Source: Bdellovibrionales bacterium
GTDB lineage: Bacteria > Bdellovibrionota > Bdellovibrionia > Bdellovibrionales > JAMPXM01
Direction: 5' to 3'
Assembly (NCBI GenBank): GCA_016713885.1
Contig: JADJOF010000001.1
Span: 124,001-188,000 of the forward strand
Length of the DNA stretch: 64,000 nucleotides
The notes under the pieces: model-generated
The model's database searches: none
Seen by the model: the letters and a program-made list of their open reading frames with translations, nothing else
Told to the model about the DNA's origin: nothing
Part shown: positions 1 to 8,874 of the stretch, in pieces
How positions within the stretch are numbered: the stretch's first letter is position 1
Layout: each line of letters begins with the position of its first letter
Program-made: the position numbers and the translations under genes

Positions 1-1367
1 CTCACGAGTCTTTCCGTCGCGGCCTTCAGGACTACTTCAAAAAACACCGCTTTGGAAACACCAAGCTGACCGACTTTGTGGCGGCCATTCAAGGACACAC
101 AAAAAAGAATCTCAGTGTTTGGGCTGATCGGTGGCTTCGACAGTCAGGAACAGATCGGATTTCGACGGAATGGATGTGCGACGGAGATCGCTTGCATTCA
201 ATCCAGATCAATCTTGAAACACTCAGCGGCCGGCAGTTTCGCCCGCAGTCCATCGAGGTCGGACTCTATAAGCTAAATAAAGGGCGCGCCGCTTTGAGCG
301 ACAAGATCCGCATCGATTACGAGCATGATGGCGCGGTCGAGGCGACCGGCAACTGGAAGTGTCCAGACTTTATTTATGCGAATCAAAATGATCATGGCTA
401 CGTCAATACTGTGCTCGATAAGCGCAGCGTGGAGTTCGTCACTCGACACATCTCGCGAATCAGTGATGCGACAACGCGCGCGATGGTTTGGAATGATCTT
501 TGGAGAATGGTGCGAGAGACCGAGCTCCCGCTGAAGTCTTATGTTGCAGTTTTGAGCAGCGGACTCTCGACTGAAAAAGATGAACTGATCCTGCAACAAG
601 TGGTCAGCACACTGGCCGGACGCGGAGTCGGCTCAGTCCTGAACTACTGGCCGACCGACGAAAAATCGCGGGCCGAACTCCTCACTTTTGTCGGCACGAT
701 GGAGAGGGAGTTTCTGTCGCGCATTTCTCAGTCGCGCACAGGAAGCGACGAAGAGAAGTTCTGGTACGATAGCCTGACCAAGATCGCGCGGACAAAACCG
801 ACACTGGATCACCTCGTCAAACTCTATGAGAGTGGCAAAATATCGACCGCTTTTCCGCTCGATCTCGACCGAAAATGGGAGATCACAGCGCTTTTGTCTC
901 GCTACCAGCATCCCCAGGCCGACGCCATTCTGAAAACGATGCAGATGACCGACGCTACTGATCGCGGTATTCGCGCAGCGCTCTCGGTCCAAGCGATAGG
1001 ACCCGACTTTGAACGCAAGAGAAGCTGGATCAAAGAGTTTCAAACGCTCGACTCAAAACGGCCACTGCAAGAGGTACAGGCCGTGATGTCATCGCTGTTT
1101 CCTCCCGAACAAGCGCAACTGCGCCTTCGCTTCGATTCGACGTTCTATGAATTCTTCGCCAAGTACCGCAACACCGAGGACCAGTATCGTGCCGGCACAT
1201 TTATCAGTGGACTGCTGCCGCTGATTTGTGAAAAAGAACCTGCTCAGCGACTGAAGAGCGCTCTGAGCCGATATGCCGACGCGAATCCTGCGCTCAAAAA
1301 GAATCTGCTCATGAGTCTTGATGAGGACGAGCGCTGTCAAAGGGTCCGAGCACACGCCGGAATCTAG
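1..1367 (+). CDS. pepN: M1-family aminopeptidase (PepN-like), 3' part only
   Basis: The frame is open from base 3 to the TAG at 1365-1367, so the gene began before the window. The first visible residues, FRRGLQDYFKKHRFGNTKLT then DFVAAI, match the helix of M1 zinc aminopeptidases that follows the catalytic domain. The remaining 400 or so residues are a helical ERAP1_C-like domain. The HExxH zinc site lies upstream and is not seen. The family trims N-terminal residues from peptides. The stop overlaps the stop of the convergent acyltransferase gene by a few bases. The family call rests on the C-terminal part; the exact subfamily is uncertain. Confidence 0.8.
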   Translation, partial: HESFRRGLQDYFKKHRFGNTKLTDFVAAIQGHTKKNLSVWADRWLRQSGTDRISTEWMCDGDRLHSIQINLETLSGRQFRPQSIEVGLYKLNKGRAALSDKIRIDYEHDGAVEATGNWKCPDFIYANQNDHGYVNTVLDKRSVEFVTRHISRISDATTRAMVWNDLWRMVRETELPLKSYVAVLSSGLSTEKDELILQQVVSTLAGRGVGSVLNYWPTDEKSRAELLTFVGTMEREFLSRISQSRTGSDEEKFWYDSLTKIARTKPTLDHLVKLYESGKISTAFPLDLDRKWEITALLSRYQHPQADAILKTMQMTDATDRGIRAALSVQAIGPDFERKRSWIKEFQTLDSKRPLQEVQAVMSSLFPPEQAQLRLRFDSTFYEFFAKYRNTEDQYRAGTFISGLLPLICEKEPAQRLKSALSRYADANPALKKNLLMSLDEDERCQRVRAHAGI

Positions 1368-1996
1368 AGGCGCGGGGTTTGCTTTTCGATGTCGATTCGC
1401 ACATCGAAAAGCGTTCCCGTTTTTGCAGCTTTGTCGGCGAGATACCGAGCCGCGTAAGCCATTTTTTCTTTGCCGCGAAGCACGCCCAAAAGTGGCGGCA
1501 CTTCCGATGGTAAAAACCCGGACCAGTTCTCGGCGTACGAACGGATTTCATATCCCATGGCCAGAAACATCGGTCGTCGAGGATCATCTTGCGCAATCGA
1601 ACAGACAACGGCCGCAAAGCCTCGATTGGCAGTTATCTCGATCGCAAGCTTGCGCAACATCGACATCAGACCGCGCTTAACAAACATGCGGTCCGTCGCC
1701 GCGCGCCTCAAGGCCAGAACGGGCAGCTCGACGTCGGTCACATCGTGTGGTTTGAGAAGAATGCGGCGAAACTCGTCCGGCGTAGGAAGCGGCGCAAGCC
1801 TAAGACAGGAAATCAGATCGCCGTTTGCAGAAAAAGCCCCGAGACTGGGAAATTTATCGTCGTTGTGGTTCCAGCCAAGCCGATCGGTGTCAACTCGGTC
1901 CCCATAATGATCGCGAAAAATACGACGACGAAAAGAGCCTAACTCTTCTTTGCGTTCTTCCGTAATCCAGTCGATTGCAAATGTATCGCTCAACAT
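1364..1996 (-). CDS. GNAT-fold N-acyltransferase, FeeM/autoinducer-synthase-like
   Basis: About 210 residues. The N-terminal pattern FRRRIFRDHYGDR followed by LGWNHND, a GAFSANGDLISCLRLAPL strand and a C-terminal CSIAQDDPRRPMFLAMGYE block resembles N-acyl amino acid synthases (FeeM type) and acyl-homoserine-lactone-synthase-like GNAT proteins, which move an acyl chain onto an amine. The start at 1996 is chosen over the longer frame to 2053 because it has an AGGAAG ribosome-binding site about 10 nt upstream and leaves a 14-bp gap after the oxidoreductase gene. It is last in the por operon. A generic GNAT acetyltransferase is the alternative; the substrate is unknown. Confidence 0.6.
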   Translation of the reverse strand: MLSDTFAIDWITEERKEELGSFRRRIFRDHYGDRVDTDRLGWNHNDDKFPSLGAFSANGDLISCLRLAPLPTPDEFRRILLKPHDVTDVELPVLALRRAATDRMFVKRGLMSMLRKLAIEITANRGFAAVVCSIAQDDPRRPMFLAMGYEIRSYAENWSGFLPSEVPPLLGVLRGKEKMAYAARYLADKAAKTGTLFDVRIDIEKQTPRL

Positions 1997-2010
1997 CTCA
2001 GAACCACTTC

Positions 2011-4302
2011 CTAGAGATCCGGATGCATCGACATCGCCCGCAACCGTCGCCAACGGCGATCCACTTCGTCTTGAAACTGCTGTAACGTCTGACTGTGCTC
2101 AGCTTTGAGCAAGTGCTTTGAACGTCCCATCATTTCCAACCACTTCGCGACTGGAATCTTTTTGCCAACCGCCTCTGGATCATAACTGAGTGTGGTCAGG
2201 CCATTCTCAATTTCAAAAATTGGAAAGAAACAGGAATCAACGGCGCGCTGTAAAATCTCTTGTCCATAGCGCTCCTCGGCCGACCAATTGAGGGGACACG
2301 AAATTAGAATTTTACCAAATGCCAGTCCACTATTCTGGGCGTACCACTGCGCCTTTGCCGCTTTCGCAACAAGATCGGTCCCATATCCTTCAATTGCAGT
2401 GAATACATAGGGAATACCGGGCGCGGCCATGATCGATGCCGTATCTTTATGATGAAAGGCTTTACCATGAGTGGTCCGACTCACATGACTCGTACTCGTC
2501 TCTTTTCCAAGAGGAGTCGTATAGCTCAGCTGGCCGCCGGTGTTCATGTATCCCTGGTTGTCGTACTCCAGAACAATCATGCGATGATTGCGAAGTGCCG
2601 TGCCAATTGTCGGCCCCATGCCGATATCCATTCCTCCGTCGCCGGTGATCATCGCAAAAGTGATGTCTTCGCCGATCGAAATCTCACCACGTCGCTTTTT
2701 CTCGTGAAAGACCTCGACCAATCCCGAGAGGGTCGGTGCACCGTTCTGAAAAAGATTGTGAAGATACGAAATGCGATGGGCGCTAAACGGAAAGTCAGTC
2801 GTCACCACCATCGCACAACCCGTGTGGTAAAGAACAACGACGTCGCCTTCGATGCCTTTAAAGAATTGATCGAGACCGGAGAAAATTCCACAACCGGGAC
2901 ATGCACCGTGCCCGGGTGCAATTCGCTTGGGGCGGGTGACCAACTGCGATGGATCAGCAACAATCGCTCGGACTTTGGATTTCGGCTCTTCTGGTGTTTG
3001 TTCAATTTGCACAAGTTTTGTCGAAAGCTGATCTCGCGAAAGCGGCGGTAAAACCGAGGGCGGCATAGAGTGCGGGGTGCCCGGCGTTGCTCCGATAAAA
3101 CCGAACGAAGGAACTCCAGAAGGATTTTGAATGGCATCAAAGCCAGTCTGGATCAGAGTCTCCGCGTCCTCTTCTTTAAAGTCTCGACCGCCAAGGCCAT
3201 ACACCCGACTGATCGCAACAACGTCACAGTGATGGTCCGACAATAGCGCAGACTTCACTTCGTGGCTCAGAGGGCCACCTGTCGATCCCGGTGTATCGCT
3301 GCGCTCGCCGATGACGACAGAGCTCACCTTATGTGTTGCCTGCTTAAGCTCTTCAAACGGAAAAGGCCTTAAAATATTCGGCCGAAGTAAACCGACTTTC
3401 TTTCCCGTCTTGCGGATTCGATCAACGGCGTCTTTCGCCGTTTCGGCCGCAGAATTCAAAAGAAAGAGCGCCGTTTCCGCACCTTCCATTTCATAAGTTT
3501 CAAGTGCACTGTATCGACGTCCGCTCAACGCTTCATATTCGTCGCACAGATCGGCAAATACGCGAAGCGCAGCCTCATGCGCCAGATGCAGTTGGTACTT
3601 ATTGTTAATCAAATCCGGATCATTCATATAGGGACCAAAGGTAATCGGATGACGCGGATCGAGGCTGGTCACGGGATCAAGACGAGTTCCTAGAAACTTC
3701 TGCACAGTTTCTCTGTCTTTAAAAATCTGCACTGATTGCCGCTGATGGCTCGTGAAGAAGCCATCGCTTGCCACGATCACCGGCAACCGAACATCGGGAT
3801 GTTCGCCGAGCTTCACAGCCAAGATGTTCATGTCGTAGACCGCTTGAGGCGTCGCCGCCAAGAGAATGATCCAACCGGTCTGTAGCGCAAACATGAGATC
3901 CGAGTGGTCACAACGAATGTCCAATGGACCGCTGATTGAACGCGTGACCAAGTTGAGAACCATCGGCAGCCGACTTCCGGCCTGCACCGGCAGCTGCTCA
4001 AGACTGTAGAGAAGGCCATTTGCGCTTGTTGCATTGAGAACTCGCGCACCTCCAGTCGTTGCACCAAAGCATGCACCCGCGGCGCCATGCTCGCCGTCTG
4101 CTGGCAAGAGCACCGTCGAGACCTCGCCGCGAGACTTCATCGCATCGATCAGCTGCGCGATCTCTGTCGACGGCGTTATCGGATAATAACCCATAAAGTG
4201 AAACTGGATCGCTTTTGCCGCCTCTGCGACCATCTCATTCCCGGTTAAAAATCGCTCGACTTGTTCAGCTCGTTCAGCCCTTACGCCATTCATCGTCTTC
4301 AT
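2011..4302 (-). CDS. 2-oxoacid:ferredoxin oxidoreductase, fused alpha-beta subunits
   Basis: A 763-residue fusion. The N-terminal half is the alpha (pyrimidine-binding) domain, with GNEMVAEAAKAIQFHFMGYY, PITPSTEIAQ and the ATSANGLLYSLEQLP stretch. The C-terminal half is the beta (thiamine pyrophosphate) domain, with GHGACPGCG, the TPP motif GDGGMDIGMG and YDNQGYMNTGGQLS. The enzyme oxidatively decarboxylates pyruvate or a related 2-oxoacid to acyl-CoA and reduces ferredoxin. The start ATG overlaps the stop of the upstream gamma-delta gene (ATGA), so the two are translationally coupled. The substrate (pyruvate or 2-oxoglutarate) cannot be decided from motifs alone. Many bacteria encode alpha and beta separately. 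Confidence 0.9.
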   Translation of the reverse strand: MKTMNGVRAERAEQVERFLTGNEMVAEAAKAIQFHFMGYYPITPSTEIAQLIDAMKSRGEVSTVLLPADGEHGAAGACFGATTGGARVLNATSANGLLYSLEQLPVQAGSRLPMVLNLVTRSISGPLDIRCDHSDLMFALQTGWIILLAATPQAVYDMNILAVKLGEHPDVRLPVIVASDGFFTSHQRQSVQIFKDRETVQKFLGTRLDPVTSLDPRHPITFGPYMNDPDLINNKYQLHLAHEAALRVFADLCDEYEALSGRRYSALETYEMEGAETALFLLNSAAETAKDAVDRIRKTGKKVGLLRPNILRPFPFEELKQATHKVSSVVIGERSDTPGSTGGPLSHEVKSALLSDHHCDVVAISRVYGLGGRDFKEEDAETLIQTGFDAIQNPSGVPSFGFIGATPGTPHSMPPSVLPPLSRDQLSTKLVQIEQTPEEPKSKVRAIVADPSQLVTRPKRIAPGHGACPGCGIFSGLDQFFKGIEGDVVVLYHTGCAMVVTTDFPFSAHRISYLHNLFQNGAPTLSGLVEVFHEKKRRGEISIGEDITFAMITGDGGMDIGMGPTIGTALRNHRMIVLEYDNQGYMNTGGQLSYTTPLGKETSTSHVSRTTHGKAFHHKDTASIMAAPGIPYVFTAIEGYGTDLVAKAAKAQWYAQNSGLAFGKILISCPLNWSAEERYGQEILQRAVDSCFFPIFEIENGLTTLSYDPEAVGKKIPVAKWLEMMGRSKHLLKAEHSQTLQQFQDEVDRRWRRLRAMSMHPDL

Positions 4303-5476
4303 TCCTTCACTTCAGGCTTCTTCATATAGCTCAGATCCGGCCGAATATAAGACCGATGATCGAGAAGTTCTGTTTGCAAGGTCAGCATTCGCATTTCAGG
4401 CGAAATTTCAGATGCTAACTTTGACCAATCTGCATTTTGCCAACGCGCTCGCACCGCATCGCGATTGGCTTCGGGGAAAACATGGTAATGGCGGTCGGAC
4501 TCTGGGATGGAGCCTTCCAGGACTGGAGTCAAGGCGTCCACCGGGCACGCGACAACACACTTCTGACAACCTTTGCAATATTGGTAGTCAATTCCCTGCA
4601 GCTTCGGGCCATTAGGATCCCATACAAAACAAAAGTCAGGACAGACCATGTCGCACAAACCGCAATTGAAACAGAGCTCGCGATTGAGCTGAGGGGCAAT
4701 CCCCTTGCGACTAGCGCTGTTGTCCTTCAAAACCGTGTTGCCTGGATTCGCAATAATTCCGCCGAGGGGCGCATTCATGTATCCAATCTCGGGCAGTGCG
4801 GTCGTCGCCAATTGCTCTGAAGCCTGCTTTGGCGAAAATTCCGCCGACCGAATCCTCTTCATACCTTCATTGAAGCCGGCTTGATTTCGCGCAATGGCCT
4901 CAGCAGGAAGTTTTGCAAAAAAATCTGAAAGCGTCTGACGAATATAGTCCGTTTGAACTTCGCGCACAGTTTCAACAATAGCGCCCAGCATCACGGCATT
5001 CAGTCCGCAACCAACCCTCAGCGCAACCTCTGTCGCGTCGATCGTAGACATTGCGAAACGAAACTCCACTGGGAACACGAAGCCGGCCCGGCGCCAGACT
5101 CGGAGTTGACGATGAGCTCGGTCTCAACTCCGACTCCGTCAAAAATCTCGGTGTGCGTGCGCAACAAGTTTTCGTGAAAAACCAATAGAACGTCAGGATA
5201 TCGGACAAACGAGGCGCTCCGAATGACCTGTTTCGCCGGAGAAAATCGCACAAAAGACCGAACCGGCGCGCCACGTTTCTCTGAACCGAAACTCGAAAAA
5301 TGATTGCCAGAAAAACCGGCTTTCAGCACCGCCGCCTCCGCCAGAATTTTTCCAGCCGAGTTCGCGCCCTGTCCGCCGATGGCCTCCATTCGAATCGAAA
5401 CCATCGATCGCGGAATAAACTGCTTCTTGCGTTTAAAGAACCACATGCTGTGAACATAACCGAGCCCTTTCTGCAT
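4299..5476 (-). pseudogene. 2-oxoacid:ferredoxin oxidoreductase gamma-delta subunit, frameshifted
   Basis: The first part (5476 downward, GTP-rich IGGQGANSAGK motif, then ELIVNSESGAGPA) is the N-terminal half of the gamma domain. The second part, in another frame from about 5078, continues the same domain (AMSTIDATEVALR, GLNAVMLGA) and then the delta ferredoxin domain, with two 4Fe-4S motifs CFNCGLCDMVCP and CKGCQKCVVACP. The break lies inside one domain at about 5066-5095, in a GC-rich stretch, so this is a one-base frameshift in a single gene rather than two genes. Two start candidates exist (5476 and 5446), neither with a good ribosome-binding site. As read, the gene would make no complete electron-transfer subunit for the intact alpha-beta partner. 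A sequencing error is a real possibility. Confidence 0.8.
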
Positions 5477-5598
5477 TCACAGCAGTATCGCAAAGAGCCG
5501 AGCCACTACTTAAGCCGAGGGCCTCTAAAAAGCCATGCCGACAAGACCTGCCCCTAACTGGACTGCCTTCGTCGTCGCGAAGTCGATATTGTTAAGCA

Positions 5599-6636
5599 AT
5601 GGCTGCCATTGAAGAACTCTTCGCAATGATGATTGAGCAGGGCGCTAGCGACTTGCACATTTCATCAACCTATCCGCCTTTTTTTCGTCTGCATGGGCAT
5701 ATGATTCGGCTCAACACTCCTCCGCTCTCACCGCAGGCCGCGGAAAAGCTGATTCTCAGCACAATGTCTGAAGAGAATGCGAAGACATTCAAACGCAAGC
5801 TTGAACTCGACTGGAGCTATCGCATTGAAGGGGTCGGGCGCTTTAGAGCGAATGCTTTTGTTCAGTATGGCGGTGTCGGCGCCGTCTATCGATATGTCCC
5901 CGAACATATCCGCACCCTCGAAGAACTGGGACTTCCTGACTCGCTCAAGTTTCTTGCCGACAACGTGCGCGGCCTGGTTCTGGTGACCGGACCAACGGGG
6001 TCAGGAAAATCCACAACTTTGGCGGCGTTGATTCATCACATCAATACGACGCGCAAAGAGCACATCATCACCATCGAAGACCCAATCGAATACGTTCATA
6101 AAGGTCGCAACTGCCTCATCAACCAACGCGAAATCGGCCCACACACCAAGTCGTTCTCAGGCGCCCTGCGCTCGGCCTTACGCGAAGACCCCGATGTCAT
6201 CATGGTTGGTGAGTTGCGCGACCGCGAGACCATGGCTCTTGCCCTAACCGCAGCCGAGACCGGACATCTTGTGTTTGCAACGCTACACACCAATAACGCC
6301 GCAAAATCGATCGATCGGATCATCGATTCATTTCCTTCAGACCAACAACAGCAGGTTCGGGTGATGATGTCCGAAAGTCTGCTTGGGGTTATCGCTCAGT
6401 CGCTCTTGCCCCGCTCTGACCAACCCGGAATGGTCGCGGCACTGGAAGTGATGATTGCGGTCTCCGCTATTCGAAATCTGATTCGAGAGAGCAAGTCATT
6501 CCAAATTCCTTCCGTTATGCAAACACATGCGCGCCAAGGAATGATGACGTATGAAACCTCGATCAAAATCCTGCTCAATGCCGGAATGATCTCAAAAACG
6601 ACGGCTTCAAGCTTCCTCCAGGCCGCCTCGGCCTAA
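5599..6636 (+). CDS. pilT: Type IV pilus retraction ATPase PilT
   Basis: 345 residues, the usual PilT length. It starts with the PAS-like N-terminal domain containing EQGASDLHIS. The Walker A motif is GPTGSGKSTT, followed by an Asp box, a Walker B region EDPDVIMVGELRD and the His box TGHLVFATLHTNNA. The PilT-specific AIRNLIRESK signature is near the C-terminus (VSAIRNLIRESKS), separating it from PilB. It is a hexameric cytoplasmic motor that depolymerises pilin and drives twitching, which in predatory relatives is linked to prey contact. A GYF/TPR membrane protein follows. The ribosome-binding site is weak. Confidence 0.95.
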   Translation: MAAIEELFAMMIEQGASDLHISSTYPPFFRLHGHMIRLNTPPLSPQAAEKLILSTMSEENAKTFKRKLELDWSYRIEGVGRFRANAFVQYGGVGAVYRYVPEHIRTLEELGLPDSLKFLADNVRGLVLVTGPTGSGKSTTLAALIHHINTTRKEHIITIEDPIEYVHKGRNCLINQREIGPHTKSFSGALRSALREDPDVIMVGELRDRETMALALTAAETGHLVFATLHTNNAAKSIDRIIDSFPSDQQQQVRVMMSESLLGVIAQSLLPRSDQPGMVAALEVMIAVSAIRNLIRESKSFQIPSVMQTHARQGMMTYETSIKILLNAGMISKTTASSFLQAASA

Positions 6637-6698
6637 GTCGGGTTACACCCAATATCCTCGACTCGAGTGGATGTCACTCATGGCCGATAAAGCCGTTG

Positions 6699-7817
6699 AT
6701 GGATACTGGTTCGAACGCCTATCGCGATCGTTGGTTTATTGATGTTAAAGGTAACATCACAGGACCAATGACAACCGCAGATGTTATACGCGACCTGATG
6801 GACGGAAAGATTTCTGTCACCCAGCGCATTTCTTTTGACGGCAAAGAGTGGGCCGCAATCTGCAACACGCCCCACTTTGAGACTGCGCTCAAAGATCTTT
6901 TTCAAGCACTCTCATCACAAACTATCCAAGACGGAAACGAATCTCCGTTGCTGCAGAATTCTCAAGTTTCGGAAGTCAGCACTATCCGCAGTCTTGACAA
7001 CATAACAGAAGGAATCTCGGAACAGCTCAGCCATGCTCGTCACCTCGAAGAGATGGTGGCAACGACTCAGAAGCTCAACATCTTAATCAAAGAAGTTACG
7101 CTCAAGAAGAAGTCCATACGGCAAGAGAAAGAAGACACCGAAGACGAAGTCCACCCCGATGACGAAGACGTCTTTCTTTCGCTCCCAAAAAAGCTTCCCT
7201 CTATAGGTTCGATCTTTAAAGGGACAAGCAGTCGACGGCAGCGGTTTGTTTATGGCTTCCTTTTGGTTCTTGCACTGTGTGGTGGCAGCCTTGAGATCTG
7301 GCGCGCCAGCGAAGAGCGTGCAGCCCAAGAGCTCGCCGCAAAGAAGCTCGCTGAAGCAAAACTTGCCAGAATCAGCGGCGACTACGGCAAGGCCATTTCG
7401 AGTTTTCAATCCATCAAAGACGGGAAAACTCTCGAAGGACTGTCAACCGCTGAACTGCTCGATATGGCCGACGCTCACGCTCAGGGAAAAGACTTTCAGC
7501 ATAGCGATGACCTCATCAATCAAGTGCTTACTCGTTCCACAAACCCGGCCGAAGTCGCCAGAGCGCACGCGCTATCTGGCGTTATTGCCATGCAGTCAAA
7601 GAACTTCGATGGCGCCGCCGTTGCCTATGAAAAATCAATTCAGACCAAACCGCTTTTTCCAACTCTGCACAATCTTGCCGTCATTCGTTTAAAACAGAAA
7701 AAGTATAGTGAAGCAGAGTCTCTCTTCTTAAAAGCACTGGCCCAGCCGGACACAGAAGGATCCGAAAATCGCGAGGCCACTTTGTTTGGTCTTCTTGATG
7801 CCGCCGCCGAGCTTTGA
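6699..7817 (+). CDS. GYF_2 domain membrane protein with TPRs, N-terminal part
   Basis: 372 residues from the ATG at 6699 (a TTG at 6696 is in frame). Residues 10-65 look like a GYF_2/DUF4339 domain (DRWFIDVKGNITGPMT, DGKEWAAIC). A charged linker follows, then one membrane helix near residue 185 (FVYGFLLVLALCGG) and TPR-like helical pairs (AHALSGVIAMQSKNFDGAAV). The frame stops at LLDAAAEL. The next frame starts 20-32 bp before this stop and carries on with DRAEREK and more TPR-like helices. Removing one T from the run at 7813-7815 would join them as DAAAELDRAEREK, so this is probably the front half of one broken gene. Function unknown; GYF_2 domains usually bind proline-rich partners. Confidence 0.65.
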   Translation: MDTGSNAYRDRWFIDVKGNITGPMTTADVIRDLMDGKISVTQRISFDGKEWAAICNTPHFETALKDLFQALSSQTIQDGNESPLLQNSQVSEVSTIRSLDNITEGISEQLSHARHLEEMVATTQKLNILIKEVTLKKKSIRQEKEDTEDEVHPDDEDVFLSLPKKLPSIGSIFKGTSSRRQRFVYGFLLVLALCGGSLEIWRASEERAAQELAAKKLAEAKLARISGDYGKAISSFQSIKDGKTLEGLSTAELLDMADAHAQGKDFQHSDDLINQVLTRSTNPAEVARAHALSGVIAMQSKNFDGAAVAYEKSIQTKPLFPTLHNLAVIRLKQKKYSEAESLFLKALAQPDTEGSENREATLFGLLDAAAEL

Positions 7818-8526
7818 TCGCGCTGAACGCGAGAAAGTACCAGAGACCAAAGAAAACAGAAGACTAACCGTGGTTCGCGGTCTTTTTGCGCACGCTGCGG
7901 CAGCTCCAACAAAACGTTCTGTGGAACTCAAGCTGGCCCAGAGTTTTATTGAACTTGAAGACGGCAAGGCCGATGCTTTTCAGATTCACGCTCTTGAGTT
8001 TATCGATGCCTCTCGCAACGGCGCCGAAAGCCGAACGCCCTCTTCAGAACGGAAGCTTTCGCTTGAAAGCTCGATCGACGAATCAACGGTTGAATGGACG
8101 AGTCTCTACAAACTCTGCACCACAGTTTATAACAAAGATCGCAGCAATGATCTCAATGCCGCCTTCTACAGCTCGTGCCTGGCAAGAACACATAGTGCCG
8201 ACGCCGCACTTCCGTATATTCGATTTGCCCACTCGAAACGACCCGAAGATCCAATTTACGCAGGCCTCCTCGGAACCCTACTTTTTGAGAGCAAGAAGGT
8301 TGAAGAGGCTCAAAGGATTTTAGTCACGAATATCGATCAACTTGAAGCGAGCTCAAAACTTGGCTGGAAAACTCTGACTCGGATCTGTGAAGATCAGGCC
8401 AAAACCGACAATCTCACCGCTGAATGCCAAGCGGTCCGAACGCCAGCTTCGGATCGAACAGAAAACATCACCAACGCCCCGGGCGTTATTCCCACGACTG
8501 TGCAGCCGCCGTCGGCCACACACTAA
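7798..8526 (+). CDS. TPR-like protein, probable C-terminal part of the preceding gene
   Basis: About 242 residues from the ATG at 7798 (a TTG at 7786 is also in frame). The sequence is helical, with repeat-like segments around AAFYSSCLARTHSADAALPY and PIYAGLLGTLLFESKKVEEA, and a low-complexity tail. There is no signal peptide and no membrane helix. It overlaps the end of the GYF/TPR gene in another frame, and no ribosome-binding site is evident. Either it is a translationally coupled second gene or, more likely, the detached rear half of a single protein of about 610 residues. No enzyme motif is seen. Confidence 0.55.
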   Translation: MPPPSFDRAEREKVPETKENRRLTVVRGLFAHAAAAPTKRSVELKLAQSFIELEDGKADAFQIHALEFIDASRNGAESRTPSSERKLSLESSIDESTVEWTSLYKLCTTVYNKDRSNDLNAAFYSSCLARTHSADAALPYIRFAHSKRPEDPIYAGLLGTLLFESKKVEEAQRILVTNIDQLEASSKLGWKTLTRICEDQAKTDNLTAECQAVRTPASDRTENITNAPGVIPTTVQPPSATH

Positions 8527-8535
8527 ACAGTGTCG

Positions 8536-8775
8536 TTAAAACAACGGACCATCGCCGCCACGGTCGCAGTCATTTTCATATGTTTCGCAGGCCTCGACGG
8601 ACTTCTTTACACATTCAGCAACACACCGTTTCAATTCGGGACCGGGCGTTTGATAAAACGCAAAACATTCGTCGACGCACTGTTTGACCGCATCAACCGG
8701 CTCAGCCACAGGCTCAGCAGAATGACTCAAATTGGCCGACAACATCAAAAGTGCAACTAAAACGAACTTCAACAC
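8536..8775 (-). CDS. Small secreted twin-CX3C cysteine-rich protein
   Basis: 79 residues. A clear signal peptide occupies residues 1-20 (hydrophobic core LVALLMLSANL, cut after SHSA). The mature part has six cysteines at 33, 37, 51, 55, 63 and 70, so two CX3C pairs separated by 13 residues, the arrangement of disulfide-stapled helical hairpins. GTG start with AAGGGGGA about 6 nt upstream. It is divergent from the NHL lipoprotein gene. No known family is recognised; a periplasmic or secreted structural peptide is an inference from the cysteines. Confidence 0.7.
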   Translation of the reverse strand: MLKFVLVALLMLSANLSHSAEPVAEPVDAVKQCVDECFAFYQTPGPELKRCVAECVKKSVEACETYENDCDRGGDGPLF

Positions 8776-8874
8776 GGCGATCCCCCTTCATATTGGGCTT
8801 CAGTATGGGGGTGTTCTCTATGGAAACGTCCAGCTCCGTCAAGAACTCAGACGTTTGTACCGAAAGGAACTGTA

